A stretch of 64,000 bases of DNA, from the NCBI GenBank assembly GCA_002753135.1, contig PDZV01000001.1:1-64000 (forward strand). The letters run 5' to 3'. Positions 26,468 through 35,868 of the stretch are shown piece by piece. The notes under the pieces were generated by a model. The model made no database searches. It saw nothing but the letters and a program-made list of their open reading frames with translations, and was not told where the DNA came from. Source of the stretch: Magnetococcales bacterium WMHbinv6 (GTDB lineage: Bacteria > Pseudomonadota > Magnetococcia > Magnetococcales > Magnetaquicoccaceae). Each line of letters opens with the position of its first letter. Position 1 is the first letter of the stretch. A program made the position numbers and the translations under genes.

Positions 26468-26815
26468 GATCAGTACCGCTTGCAGAAAAGTGGAAAAGAG
26501 TCAACCGTCATCTGCTTGAGGGCAAAAATGACGCCAATCCGAAAGGTTGGGCGCTGTGGTAGGTTTTTGTGTTTTCCTGGCTACTCAGTGCTGAGCATTT
26601 ATGCAATCGCTGCATGATATTTGAGCTGGTTGCCCGAAAAAAGGGCAGACAGTGCTGTGGTCAAGGGCGATTCAGAGCTGTTATTGCTTCGTTAATGCGC
26701 TAGTATGGAAAAAAAATATGTGAATAGAGTGTGTTATCCGAATGGCACAATGGTTGCGGTTTTGAGATATGTCAATGATTTGCTTGGCATGCACACGAGT
26801 CGGGGAGAGAACACG

Positions 26816-28267
26816 GTGAGTACAGCCTGGGAGTATTATCCTTTTACCAACGGTTTTGATGAACTATTGAGTACTTCGTTGACGCCACGTGCCGGTGCGG
26901 AAGGGTTGTATCGCTATTTATCGCGCCTGGACCGGGAAGAGCTGTTGTTGCGGCAACAGGCGGCAGATTCGACGATCATCAATCAGGGGATTACCTTTAC
27001 CGTCTATTCGCAAGGGGACAACATCGACCGGGCCTGGCCTTTCGACATTATTCCGCGTGTGATCACCGCCAGCGAGTGGGACCGGGTGGAACGGGGGTTG
27101 GTGCAACGTTTGGCGGCGCTCAATCTGTTTATTGGTGATTTGTATGGTGCGCAGCGGATCATCAAGGATGGGGTGTTTCCGGCAGAGGTGTTGGCGCAGT
27201 CGCGTAATTTTCGTAGCCAGTGTGTGGGCATGCGACCGGCTTATGGGGTCTGGGCGCACATTTGCGGCAGCGATCTGGTGCGGGATCGGGATGGGGGGTT
27301 TCATATTCTGGAGGACAATTTGCGCGTTCCCTCCGGTGTCTCCTACATGCTGGAAAACCGCATGGTGACCAAGCGGGTGTTGCCGGAGCTGTTTTCCATG
27401 CAGCGGGTGCGCCCGATGGATGATTATCCGGCCCGTTTGTACGATACGCTGGCTGAACTGGCAACACCGGTGCGCGACACACCACGGGTGGTGTTGCTGA
27501 CCCCTGGTATTTTCAATTCTGCTTATTTTGAGCATGTCTATCTGGCGCAACGGATGGGGGTGGAGTTGGTGGAGGGGCGGGATCTGCTGGTCGGCGATGA
27601 TGATCGGGTCTACATGAAGACCATTTTTGGCCTGCAACCGGTGGATGTGATCTATCGCCGTTTGGATGATCTGTTTTTGGATCCAGAGGTTTTTCATCCC
27701 GATTCCATGTTGGGGGTGCCTGGGTTGATGCGTTCCTGGTGTCGGGGCAAGGTGATACTGGTCAACGCGCCGGGAGCCGGGGTGGCCGATGACAAGGTGG
27801 TCTATGCCTATGTGCCGGAGGTGATCCGCTATTATCTGGGCGAGGAGGCGATACTGCCCAATGTGCCGACCTGGAAATGTCTCAATCCGGAAGAGTTATC
27901 CTATGTATTGGCCCATTTGCCAGAGCTGGTGGTCAAACCGGCCAATGAGTCGGGTGGTTATGGCATGTTGATCGGTCCCAAGTCGACCAAGGCGGAACAG
28001 GAGGAGATGGCGGCACGAATTCGCGAAGATCCGCGCAACTATATTGCCCAACCGGTGGTGGATCTCTCCACGGTGCCGACCTTGACCGAGGAGGGGGAGT
28101 TGCAACCGCGTCATGTCGATCTGCGGCCATTCATTTTACAAGGCAAAGAAAGTTACGTGACGGCAGGCGGCTTAACACGGGTGGCGTTGCGCAAAGGATC
28201 TCTGGTGGTCAACTCCTCGCAGGGAGGGGGCAGCAAAGATACCTGGATTGTGGCGAAGGAGAATTGA
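26816..28267 (+). CDS. Circularly permuted ATP-grasp protein (DUF404/DUF407)
   Basis: A 483-residue stand-alone circularly permuted ATP-grasp protein. Conserved blocks: QGITFTVYSQGDNIDRAWPF, LFIGDLYGAQRII, RDGGFHILEDNLRVPSG, VVLLTPGIFNSAYFEHVYLA and VVKPANESGGYGMLIGP, the last carrying the ATP-binding lysine and glycine loop. The frame is open to ATG 26705, but GTG 26816 has GGGGAGAG seven to ten bases before it and gives the normal family length, so I prefer it. It is followed after one base by an alpha-E gene, mirroring the two halves of the leftward fusion protein. Confidence 0.87.
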   Translation: MSTAWEYYPFTNGFDELLSTSLTPRAGAEGLYRYLSRLDREELLLRQQAADSTIINQGITFTVYSQGDNIDRAWPFDIIPRVITASEWDRVERGLVQRLAALNLFIGDLYGAQRIIKDGVFPAEVLAQSRNFRSQCVGMRPAYGVWAHICGSDLVRDRDGGFHILEDNLRVPSGVSYMLENRMVTKRVLPELFSMQRVRPMDDYPARLYDTLAELATPVRDTPRVVLLTPGIFNSAYFEHVYLAQRMGVELVEGRDLLVGDDDRVYMKTIFGLQPVDVIYRRLDDLFLDPEVFHPDSMLGVPGLMRSWCRGKVILVNAPGAGVADDKVVYAYVPEVIRYYLGEEAILPNVPTWKCLNPEELSYVLAHLPELVVKPANESGGYGMLIGPKSTKAEQEEMAARIREDPRNYIAQPVVDLSTVPTLTEEGELQPRHVDLRPFILQGKESYVTAGGLTRVALRKGSLVVNSSQGGGSKDTWIVAKEN

Positions 28268-28268
28268 G

Positions 28269-29183
28269 ATGCTCTCGCGGGTGGCAGAAAACATCTACTG
28301 GATGGGTCGTTATTTGGAGCGGGCAGAAAACACGGCCCGTCTGGTCAACGTCACCAGCAATTTGCTCTTGGATCAACCGGGGTTGGGTGAGGAGTATGGC
28401 TGGAACCGTTTGATCACCATCACCGGTTGTGCGGCGGCCTATGCGCAGCGTGACGAGCGGATGGAAGAGTCGGATCGGGTAAAATGGTTGTTGATTTCCG
28501 GGGAAAATCTCTCTTCGTTGCTCTCTTCGGTCAACTTTGCCCGAGAAAATTTGCGCTGCATGCGGGCCATTTTTCCGCAGGAGTGTTGGGAGAGCATCAA
28601 CGATTTATCGATTTTTTTGCGCGACCAGGGCGAGAGTGGCATTGCCTCGGCGCAGCGGGTCACCTTTTTGGCTGAGGTGATCCGTCATTGCCAGACGGTG
28701 GTGGGCATCATGATCGGGACGCAGTCGCGGGGGGCGGCCTTCCATTTTTTCCGCATGGGTCAGCATATGGAACGGGCGGACATGTGTACCCGCATTCTGG
28801 ACGTGGAGCCGGTCCTCTGGCAAACCGGCATCGGTCGGGACACTTTATGGCTGAGCCTGCTCCGTTCGGTCTCCGGCGAACACATGTACCGCCACCATGT
28901 CAACCCGCGCATCAACGGGGTGCAGGTGGTCACCTTTTTATTGAAAGACCGCTCGTTTCCCCGTTCCTTCAACTACTGTCTGCGCGAAGTCAACCGCTGC
29001 CTGCGCATTCTGGACAACAACGCCCTCTGTGAACAACTGATCCAGCGCACCGAACGCATCGTCGAAAAACGGGAAATTGCCAGTTTGCTCGAGGAGGGGC
29101 CAAGCCTGTTCATGGACGATCTGCAACGGGAACTCAAACATCTGCACGATTTGATCGCCGGGATCTATTTTTTGAAGCAGTAG
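28269..29183 (+). CDS. Alpha-E domain protein (DUF403)
   Basis: A 304-residue, almost wholly helical protein. It opens MLSRVAENIYWMGRYLERAE, the hallmark of the alpha-E family, with a second E-rich repeat near the middle (FRMGQHMERADMCTRILD). In the predicted peptide-modification system it accompanies the ATP-grasp protein, perhaps as a substrate or cofactor holder; the biochemical role is not known. ATG 28269 is separated by a single base from the preceding stop, so the two genes are co-transcribed and probably coupled. No transglutaminase gene follows in this operon; the ones in the divergent operon may serve both. Confidence 0.87.
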   Translation: MLSRVAENIYWMGRYLERAENTARLVNVTSNLLLDQPGLGEEYGWNRLITITGCAAAYAQRDERMEESDRVKWLLISGENLSSLLSSVNFARENLRCMRAIFPQECWESINDLSIFLRDQGESGIASAQRVTFLAEVIRHCQTVVGIMIGTQSRGAAFHFFRMGQHMERADMCTRILDVEPVLWQTGIGRDTLWLSLLRSVSGEHMYRHHVNPRINGVQVVTFLLKDRSFPRSFNYCLREVNRCLRILDNNALCEQLIQRTERIVEKREIASLLEEGPSLFMDDLQRELKHLHDLIAGIYFLKQ

Positions 29184-29238
29184 GTTGAGAGGCTGCTATG
29201 GAAGAATGATAGTGCTTCGTTTAATATGAGATTCTGTA

Positions 29239-29267
29239 TTGACTTTTTTTAAGGATGGTGGTATTAA
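29239..29267 (+). promoter_or_regulatory. Near-consensus sigma-70 promoter before vapD
   Basis: TTGACT at 29239-29244 and TATTAA at 29262-29267 are separated by exactly 17 bases. Initiation near 29274 would leave about 70 bases of leader before the vapD start at 29348. It is one of the best promoter matches in the window. Confidence 0.7.
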
Positions 29268-29347
29268 CTTCCGCATCCTTGCGTGTAATTTGCTTGCTTT
29301 TGCCGAGGCAAGGCTTTCAAGGTACATCTTTCGTTGAGGGTCCAGGC

Positions 29348-29629
29348 ATGTATGCCATCGCTTTCGATCTTGACACTGAGTTGCTGCAAAAGAGTTACCA
29401 ATCTGCATCCTGGAATAACGCCTACAGTGAGATCCGCAAGGCGTTAGAAACACAAGGGTTCAATTGGCAACAAGGGAGTGTCTACTTCGGAGGTGCAGAT
29501 ATGACAGCGGTCAAGTGTGTGATTGCTGTCCAGAAGGTGAGTCAGCAATTTCAGTGGTTTAAGGTGTGTGTGCGAGATATTCGGATGCTTCGGATTGAGG
29601 AAGTGAATGATTTGTCTCCTGCGCTGTGA
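29348..29629 (+). CDS. vapD: VapD-family endoribonuclease (Cas2-like fold)
   Basis: A 93-residue protein with the VapD signature throughout: MYAIAFDLDTELLQ, SWNNAYSEIRKALETQGF, QQGSVYFGG, and a VRDIRMLRIEEVNDL end. VapD proteins have the ferredoxin-like Cas2 fold, and the Haemophilus and Helicobacter members cut RNA and act as toxins or persistence factors. The Asp residues of FDLD are the expected catalytic acids. The start at 29348 follows GAGGGT; the in-frame ATG at 29255 lies between the promoter boxes and cannot be used from that promoter. No VapX-type antitoxin gene is visible on either side, so it appears to be an orphan. Confidence 0.85.
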   Translation: MYAIAFDLDTELLQKSYQSASWNNAYSEIRKALETQGFNWQQGSVYFGGADMTAVKCVIAVQKVSQQFQWFKVCVRDIRMLRIEEVNDLSPAL

Positions 29630-29753
29630 CCATTTCGTCTCGTCAATAAGATAATTTATCTTTCAGATGTTCAAAATTCCACGGACTGTTTGCAAAAAAC
29701 GATTCTGGCGTGTCTGATATTGAGAGATATCAGTCGAGTTCGCTGTGTGTTTG

Positions 29754-30101
29754 TCAAGATACATCGGGAAAAGTTGCATTGGGACAAAACGCATACTCCC
29801 GCTCCACCCTGGCAACGCGCACGCTGTAGCGGGTGTACCATTGGTTGCGGCCCAGTTCTTGGGCGAGGAGGTGTTCGCTCTGTTGTTTCCAGGCCAGGGC
29901 GTCGGTTTCCTGTTGCCAGTAGGAGACGGTGATGCCGAAGCCGTCTCGTTTGCGCACGCTTTCGACGCCCAAAAAGCCGCTCTGCTGTTGTACCAGTTGC
30001 ATCATCCGTTCGGCCATGGCCTGATAGCCGTGATCGCCCGGGGTGCGCAGGGAGGAAAAAATAATGGCGTAGTAGGGTGGTTCCGGGGTGTCGATAAACA
30101 T
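29754..30101 (-). CDS. Antibiotic biosynthesis monooxygenase-fold protein
   Basis: A 115-residue protein with the dimeric alpha/beta ABM fold: YYAIIFSSLRTPGDHGYQAMAERMM, a loop, GFLGVESVRKRDGFGITVSYW and QQSEHLLAQELGR. Members include YqjZ-like proteins and heme-degrading enzymes; the specific activity cannot be told because the fold is shared widely. It lies 18 bases downstream of the dinG stop on the same strand, so it is probably the second gene of that transcript. The 120 bases separating it from the convergent vapD contain nothing recognisable. Confidence 0.75.
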   Translation of the reverse strand: MFIDTPEPPYYAIIFSSLRTPGDHGYQAMAERMMQLVQQQSGFLGVESVRKRDGFGITVSYWQQETDALAWKQQSEHLLAQELGRNQWYTRYSVRVARVEREYAFCPNATFPDVS

Positions 30102-30119
30102 GTTTTGCTCCGTGGCTGA

Positions 30120-32060
30120 TCAAGAGGTGGCAAAAAAATCGGCCACATCCTGGTGGCGGCGGACGATGCGGGCCGGAGGCAGGGCGCTTAACAGTTGACG
30201 GCCATAGGGTTTTTGTGTCAGGCGAATGTCGAGAATGGCCATGCCGCCCCGGTCGCTGCTGCGGCGCAGCAGGCGACCCAAACCCTGTTTCAGCGACAAA
30301 ATCGCCTTGGGGATATACATCTCCTGAAAGGGATTGCGCCGGTTGATCTCCAGCCAGCGGCTGCGGGCTGCCACCAGCGGATCTGCCGGTGAGACAAAGG
30401 GCAGACGGTCGATGATCACCATCGACAGGGCATCGCCCGGCACATCCACCCCTTCCCAAAAACTGGCCAACCCCAACAATACCGAATCGTTTTCTCTGCG
30501 GAATCGTTCCAGCAACGCCCCTTTGGCCATCTCTCCCTGCACCAGCAACGGATAGGGGGTCTTGCCGCGCAGCCCCTGCCAGACCCGTTCCAACATCCGT
30601 TGACTGGTGAACAGACAGAGGCTGCGCCCGCGGGCGGCCTGCAGCAGGGTGCTGATTTCTGCCGTCAGCGCGGCGGGAAACTGGGCATCGTCCGGTTCCG
30701 GCATCTGTTCCGGCAGATAGAGGATGGCTTGTTGCCGATAGTCAAAGACCAGGGGCAGCTGTTCGCAGAGGGTTTGGCTGCTCTCCAGGCCCAGTTGATC
30801 GAGAAAAAAGGCAAAACCGTTGTCCCGGCTGCCGGTGGCCAGGGTTGCTGAGGTGAAAATGGCTGACTTGGTGCGGGGATAGAGCAATTCGCGCAGGGTG
30901 GGGCCGGTCTCCAGGGGCGAGGCGGTGAGAAAAATGGACCGTTCGCGGGTTTCGTACCAGTAGACGCGGGAAGGATCTTCACTGCTGCGGATGCGTCCGG
31001 CGGTATCGATCAGTTCGGTGGCCCGGCGGCCACAGTTGGCCAGGCCAACGCTGCGTTCGCGATGGGGTTCCAGCACTTTCAGCAGATGGTGCAGGGCGGC
31101 CTCCACCTGCAGCAGGGCCTGGCCGGGGGGATTGTTCCGTTCCAGATCGCTGGCCGAAAGCCCTTCGCGGCGGTTTTCCGTGGGAAAAGCGTCGCGCAGT
31201 TGTTGTCCGGCAACCTCCAGATCCGGCAGCGCCAGCAGCAGGGCTGGATCGTCGGCACCGATGTCATAGGCTTCGCGGTTGCAATCGCGGGCCAGTTCGC
31301 GCAGTTGCAGGTTGCTCAAGCTCCAGCCGAAAAATTGGGTGACCACGTCGGGGATGCGATGGGCCTCGTCAAAAACCACCACGCCGTGATCGGGCAGCAG
31401 TTCACCAAAGCCGCCCTCACGCAAAGCCAGATCGGCGAAAAAAAGATGGTGGTTGACCACCACCATTTGTGCCTTGCGCGCCCGTTCGCGGATGAGGGTG
31501 AGATGACAGGTTTCGTAATGGGGGCAGCGGCGACCGGTGCAATGGTTGCCACCGGCGTTGATGTCGGCCCAAAAGAGCAGATTGTCGGGCAGGTCGAGCA
31601 ACTCTTCCCGGTCGCCGCTTTCGGTGGTGTCGGCCCAGGCGATGACCTGATCGGCCCATTGCCGTTCGCTGGGCAGGATGCTGCCTGCTATCTGCCGGAA
31701 GGCGCTGAAACGGTGACGACAGAGATAATTGCCGCGTCCTTTGAGCAGGGTTGCCGAAAAGGGTCGATCGACCACCTGGCGCAACAGAGGGATATCTTTG
31801 CTGAAGATCTGTTCCTGCAAGGCTTTGGTGGCGGTGGAGACGATCAACGATTGCCCCATGGCCAACAGGGGGAGCAGATAGGCCAAGGTTTTGCCGGTGC
31901 CGGTGGGTGCCTCGACGATCAAGGGCTGTTCGGCTTGAACCGCCTCCATTACCCGCTCGGCCATCCGACTTTGCACCAGGCGGGGTTCGTAGGCGGCGAT
32001 ATGGCGGGCCAACGGGCTTTGCGCACCGAACAGGGCGTGAATCTGGTCTTTGCTGTGCAT
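30120..32060 (-). CDS. dinG: DinG/YoaA-family ATP-dependent DNA helicase
   Basis: A 646-residue XPD-like superfamily 2 helicase. Walker A is EAPTGTGKTLAYLLPLL, motif II VVFDEAHRIPD, motif V/VI SFWEGVDVPGD and KQGLGRLLRRSSDRG. A four-cysteine iron-sulfur domain lies between motifs I and II (Cys in YLCRHRF, then CTGRRCPHYETC). DinG/YoaA enzymes unwind 5'-to-3' and deal with R-loops and stalled forks. The frame is open to ATG 32129, but that codon lies in the -35 box of a strong minus-strand promoter, so I start at MHSKDQIHALFG (32060), which also matches family starts. dnaE is divergent from it. Confidence 0.9.
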   Translation of the reverse strand: MHSKDQIHALFGAQSPLARHIAAYEPRLVQSRMAERVMEAVQAEQPLIVEAPTGTGKTLAYLLPLLAMGQSLIVSTATKALQEQIFSKDIPLLRQVVDRPFSATLLKGRGNYLCRHRFSAFRQIAGSILPSERQWADQVIAWADTTESGDREELLDLPDNLLFWADINAGGNHCTGRRCPHYETCHLTLIRERARKAQMVVVNHHLFFADLALREGGFGELLPDHGVVVFDEAHRIPDVVTQFFGWSLSNLQLRELARDCNREAYDIGADDPALLLALPDLEVAGQQLRDAFPTENRREGLSASDLERNNPPGQALLQVEAALHHLLKVLEPHRERSVGLANCGRRATELIDTAGRIRSSEDPSRVYWYETRERSIFLTASPLETGPTLRELLYPRTKSAIFTSATLATGSRDNGFAFFLDQLGLESSQTLCEQLPLVFDYRQQAILYLPEQMPEPDDAQFPAALTAEISTLLQAARGRSLCLFTSQRMLERVWQGLRGKTPYPLLVQGEMAKGALLERFRRENDSVLLGLASFWEGVDVPGDALSMVIIDRLPFVSPADPLVAARSRWLEINRRNPFQEMYIPKAILSLKQGLGRLLRRSSDRGGMAILDIRLTQKPYGRQLLSALPPARIVRRHQDVADFFATS

Positions 32061-32099
32061 GCCGAGTGAATTGCCTTGACAATTGTAATTAAAAACAAC

Positions 32100-32129
32100 A
32101 TTATAATCCGAGTTTTGCGGCATCGTCAA
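32100..32129 (-). promoter_or_regulatory. Sigma-70 promoter of dinG
   Basis: On the minus strand TTGACG (32129-32124) and a perfect TATAAT (32105-32100) are separated by 18 bases, with a start point expected near 32093. The promoter serves the leftward dinG gene and rules out the ATG at 32129 as its start. Confidence 0.75.
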
Positions 32130-32244
32130 CCGCCCTTAAGCCGCTTGCCGTGCAGCAGACGATCATCGTTCCCATCCGAACCACCTGCTTTTCCTGCCGA
32201 TGAAGCTTTTTCGTCAGGAGAAAAATTGCCAGGCTTGTGCCTCC

Positions 32245-35200
32245 ATGTCCACGTTACCTTTCGTTCATTTGCATGTCCATTCCGGCTATTCGCTGTTGAC
32301 CTCCAGCGCCCGGGTCGAAGCCTTGATTCAACGGGCCAAGGGGTTGCGTATGCCCGCCCTGGCTTTGACCGATCAGGGCAATCTGTTTGCGGCGATCCCC
32401 TTTTTTTCCGGTTGCATCAAGGCAGGCATCAAACCGATTCTGGGGGCACAGGTGTATGTGGTGGCTGACCGGCATGATCGTGCGCAGCGCCCGGATCAGG
32501 AGGTGCGCGATCAACTGATTCTGCTCTGTCGCAATGGCGAGGGGTGGCAGAATTTATTGCGTCTGGTCTCGCTGGGCCATCTGCAGGGCAGTCATGACAA
32601 ACCGCGTATCGATCTGGCCTTGCTGCGCGAACATCATCGGGGGTTGTTGGCCCTCTCTGCCGGTTTGAAAGGGGAGATCGGACGTTTGTTGCACAGCGGA
32701 CGGCAGGAGCAGGCCGAGCAGGTGGCGCTTGCCTTGCGCGATCTGTTTGCCGAGCAGGATGGGCAGGGGCGCACGATTCCGGGCTTTTTTCTTGAGCTGC
32801 AGCGCCATGGTTTGCCGGGAGAGGAGGCGGTCAATCAGGGGATGATTCGCCTCGGGCAGCAGCATGATATTCCTTTGTTGGCCAGCAACGATATTCATTT
32901 CATCCATCCAGAGGAGCATCGGGCCCAGGATGCCTTATTGTGTGTCGGTTTGGGCCATACCCTGTTTGCCGAAAAGCGGCCTCGTTTTACTGAGCGGCAC
33001 GGCTTTTTGACCCCGGAAGAGATGGCGGAACGGTTTGCCGATCTGCCGGAGGCGTTGGCCAACACGCTCTATGTGGCAGAGCGTTGCAATGTACAGTTGG
33101 AGTTGGGTAAAACGGTGCTGCCCGATTATCAGCCCCCGGCGGGGGAGGATTTGGACAGCTGTTTGCGGCGCGAGGCAGAGGAGGGGTTGCAGCGTTGTCT
33201 GCGCGAGGTTGTTTTGCCGCAGACGGCGGCAGCACAGCAGGAGGAGGTGGCCCATCATTACCGGGAGCGGTTGGCCTATGAGCTGGAAGTGATTCTGCAA
33301 ATGGGTTTTTCCGGCTATTTTTTGATCGTCTCCGATTTTATTCGCTGGGCCAAGCGCAACGACATTCCGGTAGGGCCGGGACGTGGTTCGGGGGCCGGTT
33401 CGCTGGTGGCCTGGGCCTTGGAGATCACCGATCTGGACCCCATCCGCTATCAACTGCTTTTTGAACGTTTTCTCAACCCGGAACGGGTTTCGATGCCGGA
33501 TTTTGACGTGGACTTCTGCATGGACAACCGGGAACGGGTGATCCACTACGTGCGCGACAAATATGGTGCCGACCGGGTGGCGCAGATTATCACCTTTGGC
33601 ACCCTGCAGGCGCGGGCGGTCATCCGCGATGTGGGGCGGGTGTTGGAGTTTCCTTATGGACGGGTGGACCGCATTGCCAAACTGATTCCTTCCACCTTGG
33701 GTATTACCTTGGCAGAGGCGATTGAGCAGGAGCCACAACTGCGGCAGTTGATGGAGGATGAGGAGGATGTCAAAGATCTGTTGACCCTGGCCATGGCCCT
33801 GGAGGGGTTGCCCCGATCGGCGGGTACCCATGCCGCCGGGGTGGTGATGGCCAACGGTCCTTTGACCGATATGGTACCACTCTATCGCGACCCGCGTTCG
33901 GAAATGCCGGTCACCCAGTTCAATATGGGGGATGTGGAGAAAGCAGGACTGGTCAAATTTGACTTTCTCGGTTTGAAAACCCTGACAGTCATTGCCGATG
34001 TGTTGCGTCTGGTCAATCTGCGCCGGGCCAAGCAAGGTGAAGAGGCGTTGCATATCAACCGCATCGATCTGGAGGATCGACAGACCTTCCGACTGCTCAA
34101 GGAGGGGCAGACCCGGGGCATCTTTCAGTTGGAATCGTCGGGCATGCGGGAGATCTTGAAAAAGCTGGCCCCGGACAGTTTTGAAGAGATTATTGCCTTG
34201 GTGGCGCTCTATCGTCCTGGCCCGTTGGGATCGGGCATGGTGGACGACTTTATCAACCGCAAGCACAAACGGGTGGAGGTGAGTTATCCCCTGCCGATGT
34301 TGGAGCCCATTCTGCAAGAGACCTTCGGGGTGATTCTCTATCAGGAACAGGTGATGAAAATTGCCCAGGTGATGGCCGGTTATACGCTGGGTGGTGCCGA
34401 CCTGCTGCGGCGGGCGATGGGCAAAAAAAAGCTGCAGGAGATGTTGTCGCAGCGGGAAATTTTTCTGGAAGGGGCAACAGGCAACGGCGTCTCTGCCGAG
34501 CGGGCAGGCTTTGTTTTTGATTTGATGGAAAAATTTGCTGGATACGGCTTCAACAAATCCCATTCAGCCGCCTATGCCCTGATCTCCTATCAGACGGCCT
34601 GGTTGAAGGCCCACTATCCGGTCGAGTTTATGGCCGCTACCCTGACCTGTGACATGTTGAACAGCGACAAAGTGGCCCTGTTTATCCATGAATGTCGGGA
34701 GATGCGCATTTTGGTCCTGCCGCCGGATATCAACCTCTCGGCGGCGGCGTTTACCACCGAAAAGCGTGCCGACGGCAAAGGATTGGCGATTCGTTACGGT
34801 TTGGCGGCGATCAAAAATGTCGGCGAGGGGGCGGTGGCGGCCTTGCTCAAGGTGCGGGAACATTCAGGGCCGTTTGCCTCTTTGTTTGAGTTGTGCCGCC
34901 GGGTGGCTGGGTTGAACCGGCGGATGATGGAGCAGTTGATCAAGGCCGGTGCCTGCGATGGCTTGGGACGCAATCGGGCCACTTTGCTGGATCAATTGCC
35001 GGCGGCCATCAGTCGGGGCAGTCGCAAGCAGGAGTCGATGGCCTTGGGTTTTCGTGATCTTTTCGCCGAACGGGATGAGGAGGAGCCTGCGCCGGTGGCA
35101 GAATTTTCCGATTCCCTCAAGCTGCTCTACGAAAAAGAGGCCTTGGGATTTTATGTCACCGGCCATCCCATGGACCAGTATCGCCACGAGTTGCAGGGGT

Positions 35201-35850
35201 ATGGATTGAAAACCATTGCCGAAGTGAAAATTTTCGGTTCATATAGCCTGGCAGACGAAGAACCCGGCAACTATTACGCGGCCCAGCGCGGCAGTGATGA
35301 GGGTGCTGTGCGGGTGGCCGGGATGGTAAGCAGTCGCAAGCTGCATCGCACCCGCAAGGGGGATCGCATGGCTTTTCTCACCTTGGAGGATGCCGATGGA
35401 CAGTTGGAGATTACCGTATTTTCCGATCTGTTCCAGAGCCGTATGGCCCTGCTCGAAGAGATAGCCGTGGTCGGCGAGGGGGGTGTGGCCGCTGCCGGTG
35501 GGCGGGTGTTGATTTTTGCCGGCAAGCTGGAGCGGGGGGATGATGAGGTCAAGATGTTGGCAGAAGAGATTCTTGACCTGGATGAGTGGCGGCAGCAACA
35601 ATGCCGGGCGTTGCTGTTGCAGACGCCGTTGCTGCTGTTGAATGAGGCGGTGTTGACGCAGTTGCAAGGGTTGTTGGCGGCCCATCAGGGGGGCAGTTGC
35701 CGGGTGGAGTGGCAGGTGACCACCGAAGAGGCGGTGACAACGTTGCAAATGGCGCGTGGGTATGATGTGCTGCCGTCGCAGACCTTGTTGGAAGGAGCCA
35801 GACGCTTGCTGGGTCCGGACGGGGCACATTTTCGCGGCTTTTTGGCCTGA
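32245..35850 (+). CDS. dnaE: DNA polymerase III alpha subunit
   Basis: The replicative polymerase catalytic subunit, about 1201 residues. The N-terminal PHP domain begins FVHLHVHSGYSLL. The palm has the catalytic acids in PDFDVDFCMDNRE (418-430; Asp419, Asp421, Asp423) after GPGRGSGAGSLVAW. Finger region, tandem HhH and a C-terminal OB domain (RVAGMVSSRKLHRTRKG) follow; the length is normal for DnaE1. The frame is open from ATG 32200 (15 more residues), but family members start close to the PHP motif, so ATG 32245 is preferred; neither has a strong ribosome site. accA follows after 18 bases, a pairing common in proteobacteria. Confidence 0.95.
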   Translation: MSTLPFVHLHVHSGYSLLTSSARVEALIQRAKGLRMPALALTDQGNLFAAIPFFSGCIKAGIKPILGAQVYVVADRHDRAQRPDQEVRDQLILLCRNGEGWQNLLRLVSLGHLQGSHDKPRIDLALLREHHRGLLALSAGLKGEIGRLLHSGRQEQAEQVALALRDLFAEQDGQGRTIPGFFLELQRHGLPGEEAVNQGMIRLGQQHDIPLLASNDIHFIHPEEHRAQDALLCVGLGHTLFAEKRPRFTERHGFLTPEEMAERFADLPEALANTLYVAERCNVQLELGKTVLPDYQPPAGEDLDSCLRREAEEGLQRCLREVVLPQTAAAQQEEVAHHYRERLAYELEVILQMGFSGYFLIVSDFIRWAKRNDIPVGPGRGSGAGSLVAWALEITDLDPIRYQLLFERFLNPERVSMPDFDVDFCMDNRERVIHYVRDKYGADRVAQIITFGTLQARAVIRDVGRVLEFPYGRVDRIAKLIPSTLGITLAEAIEQEPQLRQLMEDEEDVKDLLTLAMALEGLPRSAGTHAAGVVMANGPLTDMVPLYRDPRSEMPVTQFNMGDVEKAGLVKFDFLGLKTLTVIADVLRLVNLRRAKQGEEALHINRIDLEDRQTFRLLKEGQTRGIFQLESSGMREILKKLAPDSFEEIIALVALYRPGPLGSGMVDDFINRKHKRVEVSYPLPMLEPILQETFGVILYQEQVMKIAQVMAGYTLGGADLLRRAMGKKKLQEMLSQREIFLEGATGNGVSAERAGFVFDLMEKFAGYGFNKSHSAAYALISYQTAWLKAHYPVEFMAATLTCDMLNSDKVALFIHECREMRILVLPPDINLSAAAFTTEKRADGKGLAIRYGLAAIKNVGEGAVAALLKVREHSGPFASLFELCRRVAGLNRRMMEQLIKAGACDGLGRNRATLLDQLPAAISRGSRKQESMALGFRDLFAERDEEEPAPVAEFSDSLKLLYEKEALGFYVTGHPMDQYRHELQGYGLKTIAEVKIFGSYSLADEEPGNYYAAQRGSDEGAVRVAGMVSSRKLHRTRKGDRMAFLTLEDADGQLEITVFSDLFQSRMALLEEIAVVGEGGVAAAGGRVLIFAGKLERGDDEVKMLAEEILDLDEWRQQQCRALLLQTPLLLLNEAVLTQLQGLLAAHQGGSCRVEWQVTTEEAVTTLQMARGYDVLPSQTLLEGARRLLGPDGAHFRGFLA

Positions 35851-35868
35851 CAGCCAGTTGGTGGATCG

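Noticed and set aside
32935-34563. Minus-strand 542-codon frame opposite dnaE
   Set aside because: Antisense shadow of dnaE, which has PHP and catalytic motifs in frame.
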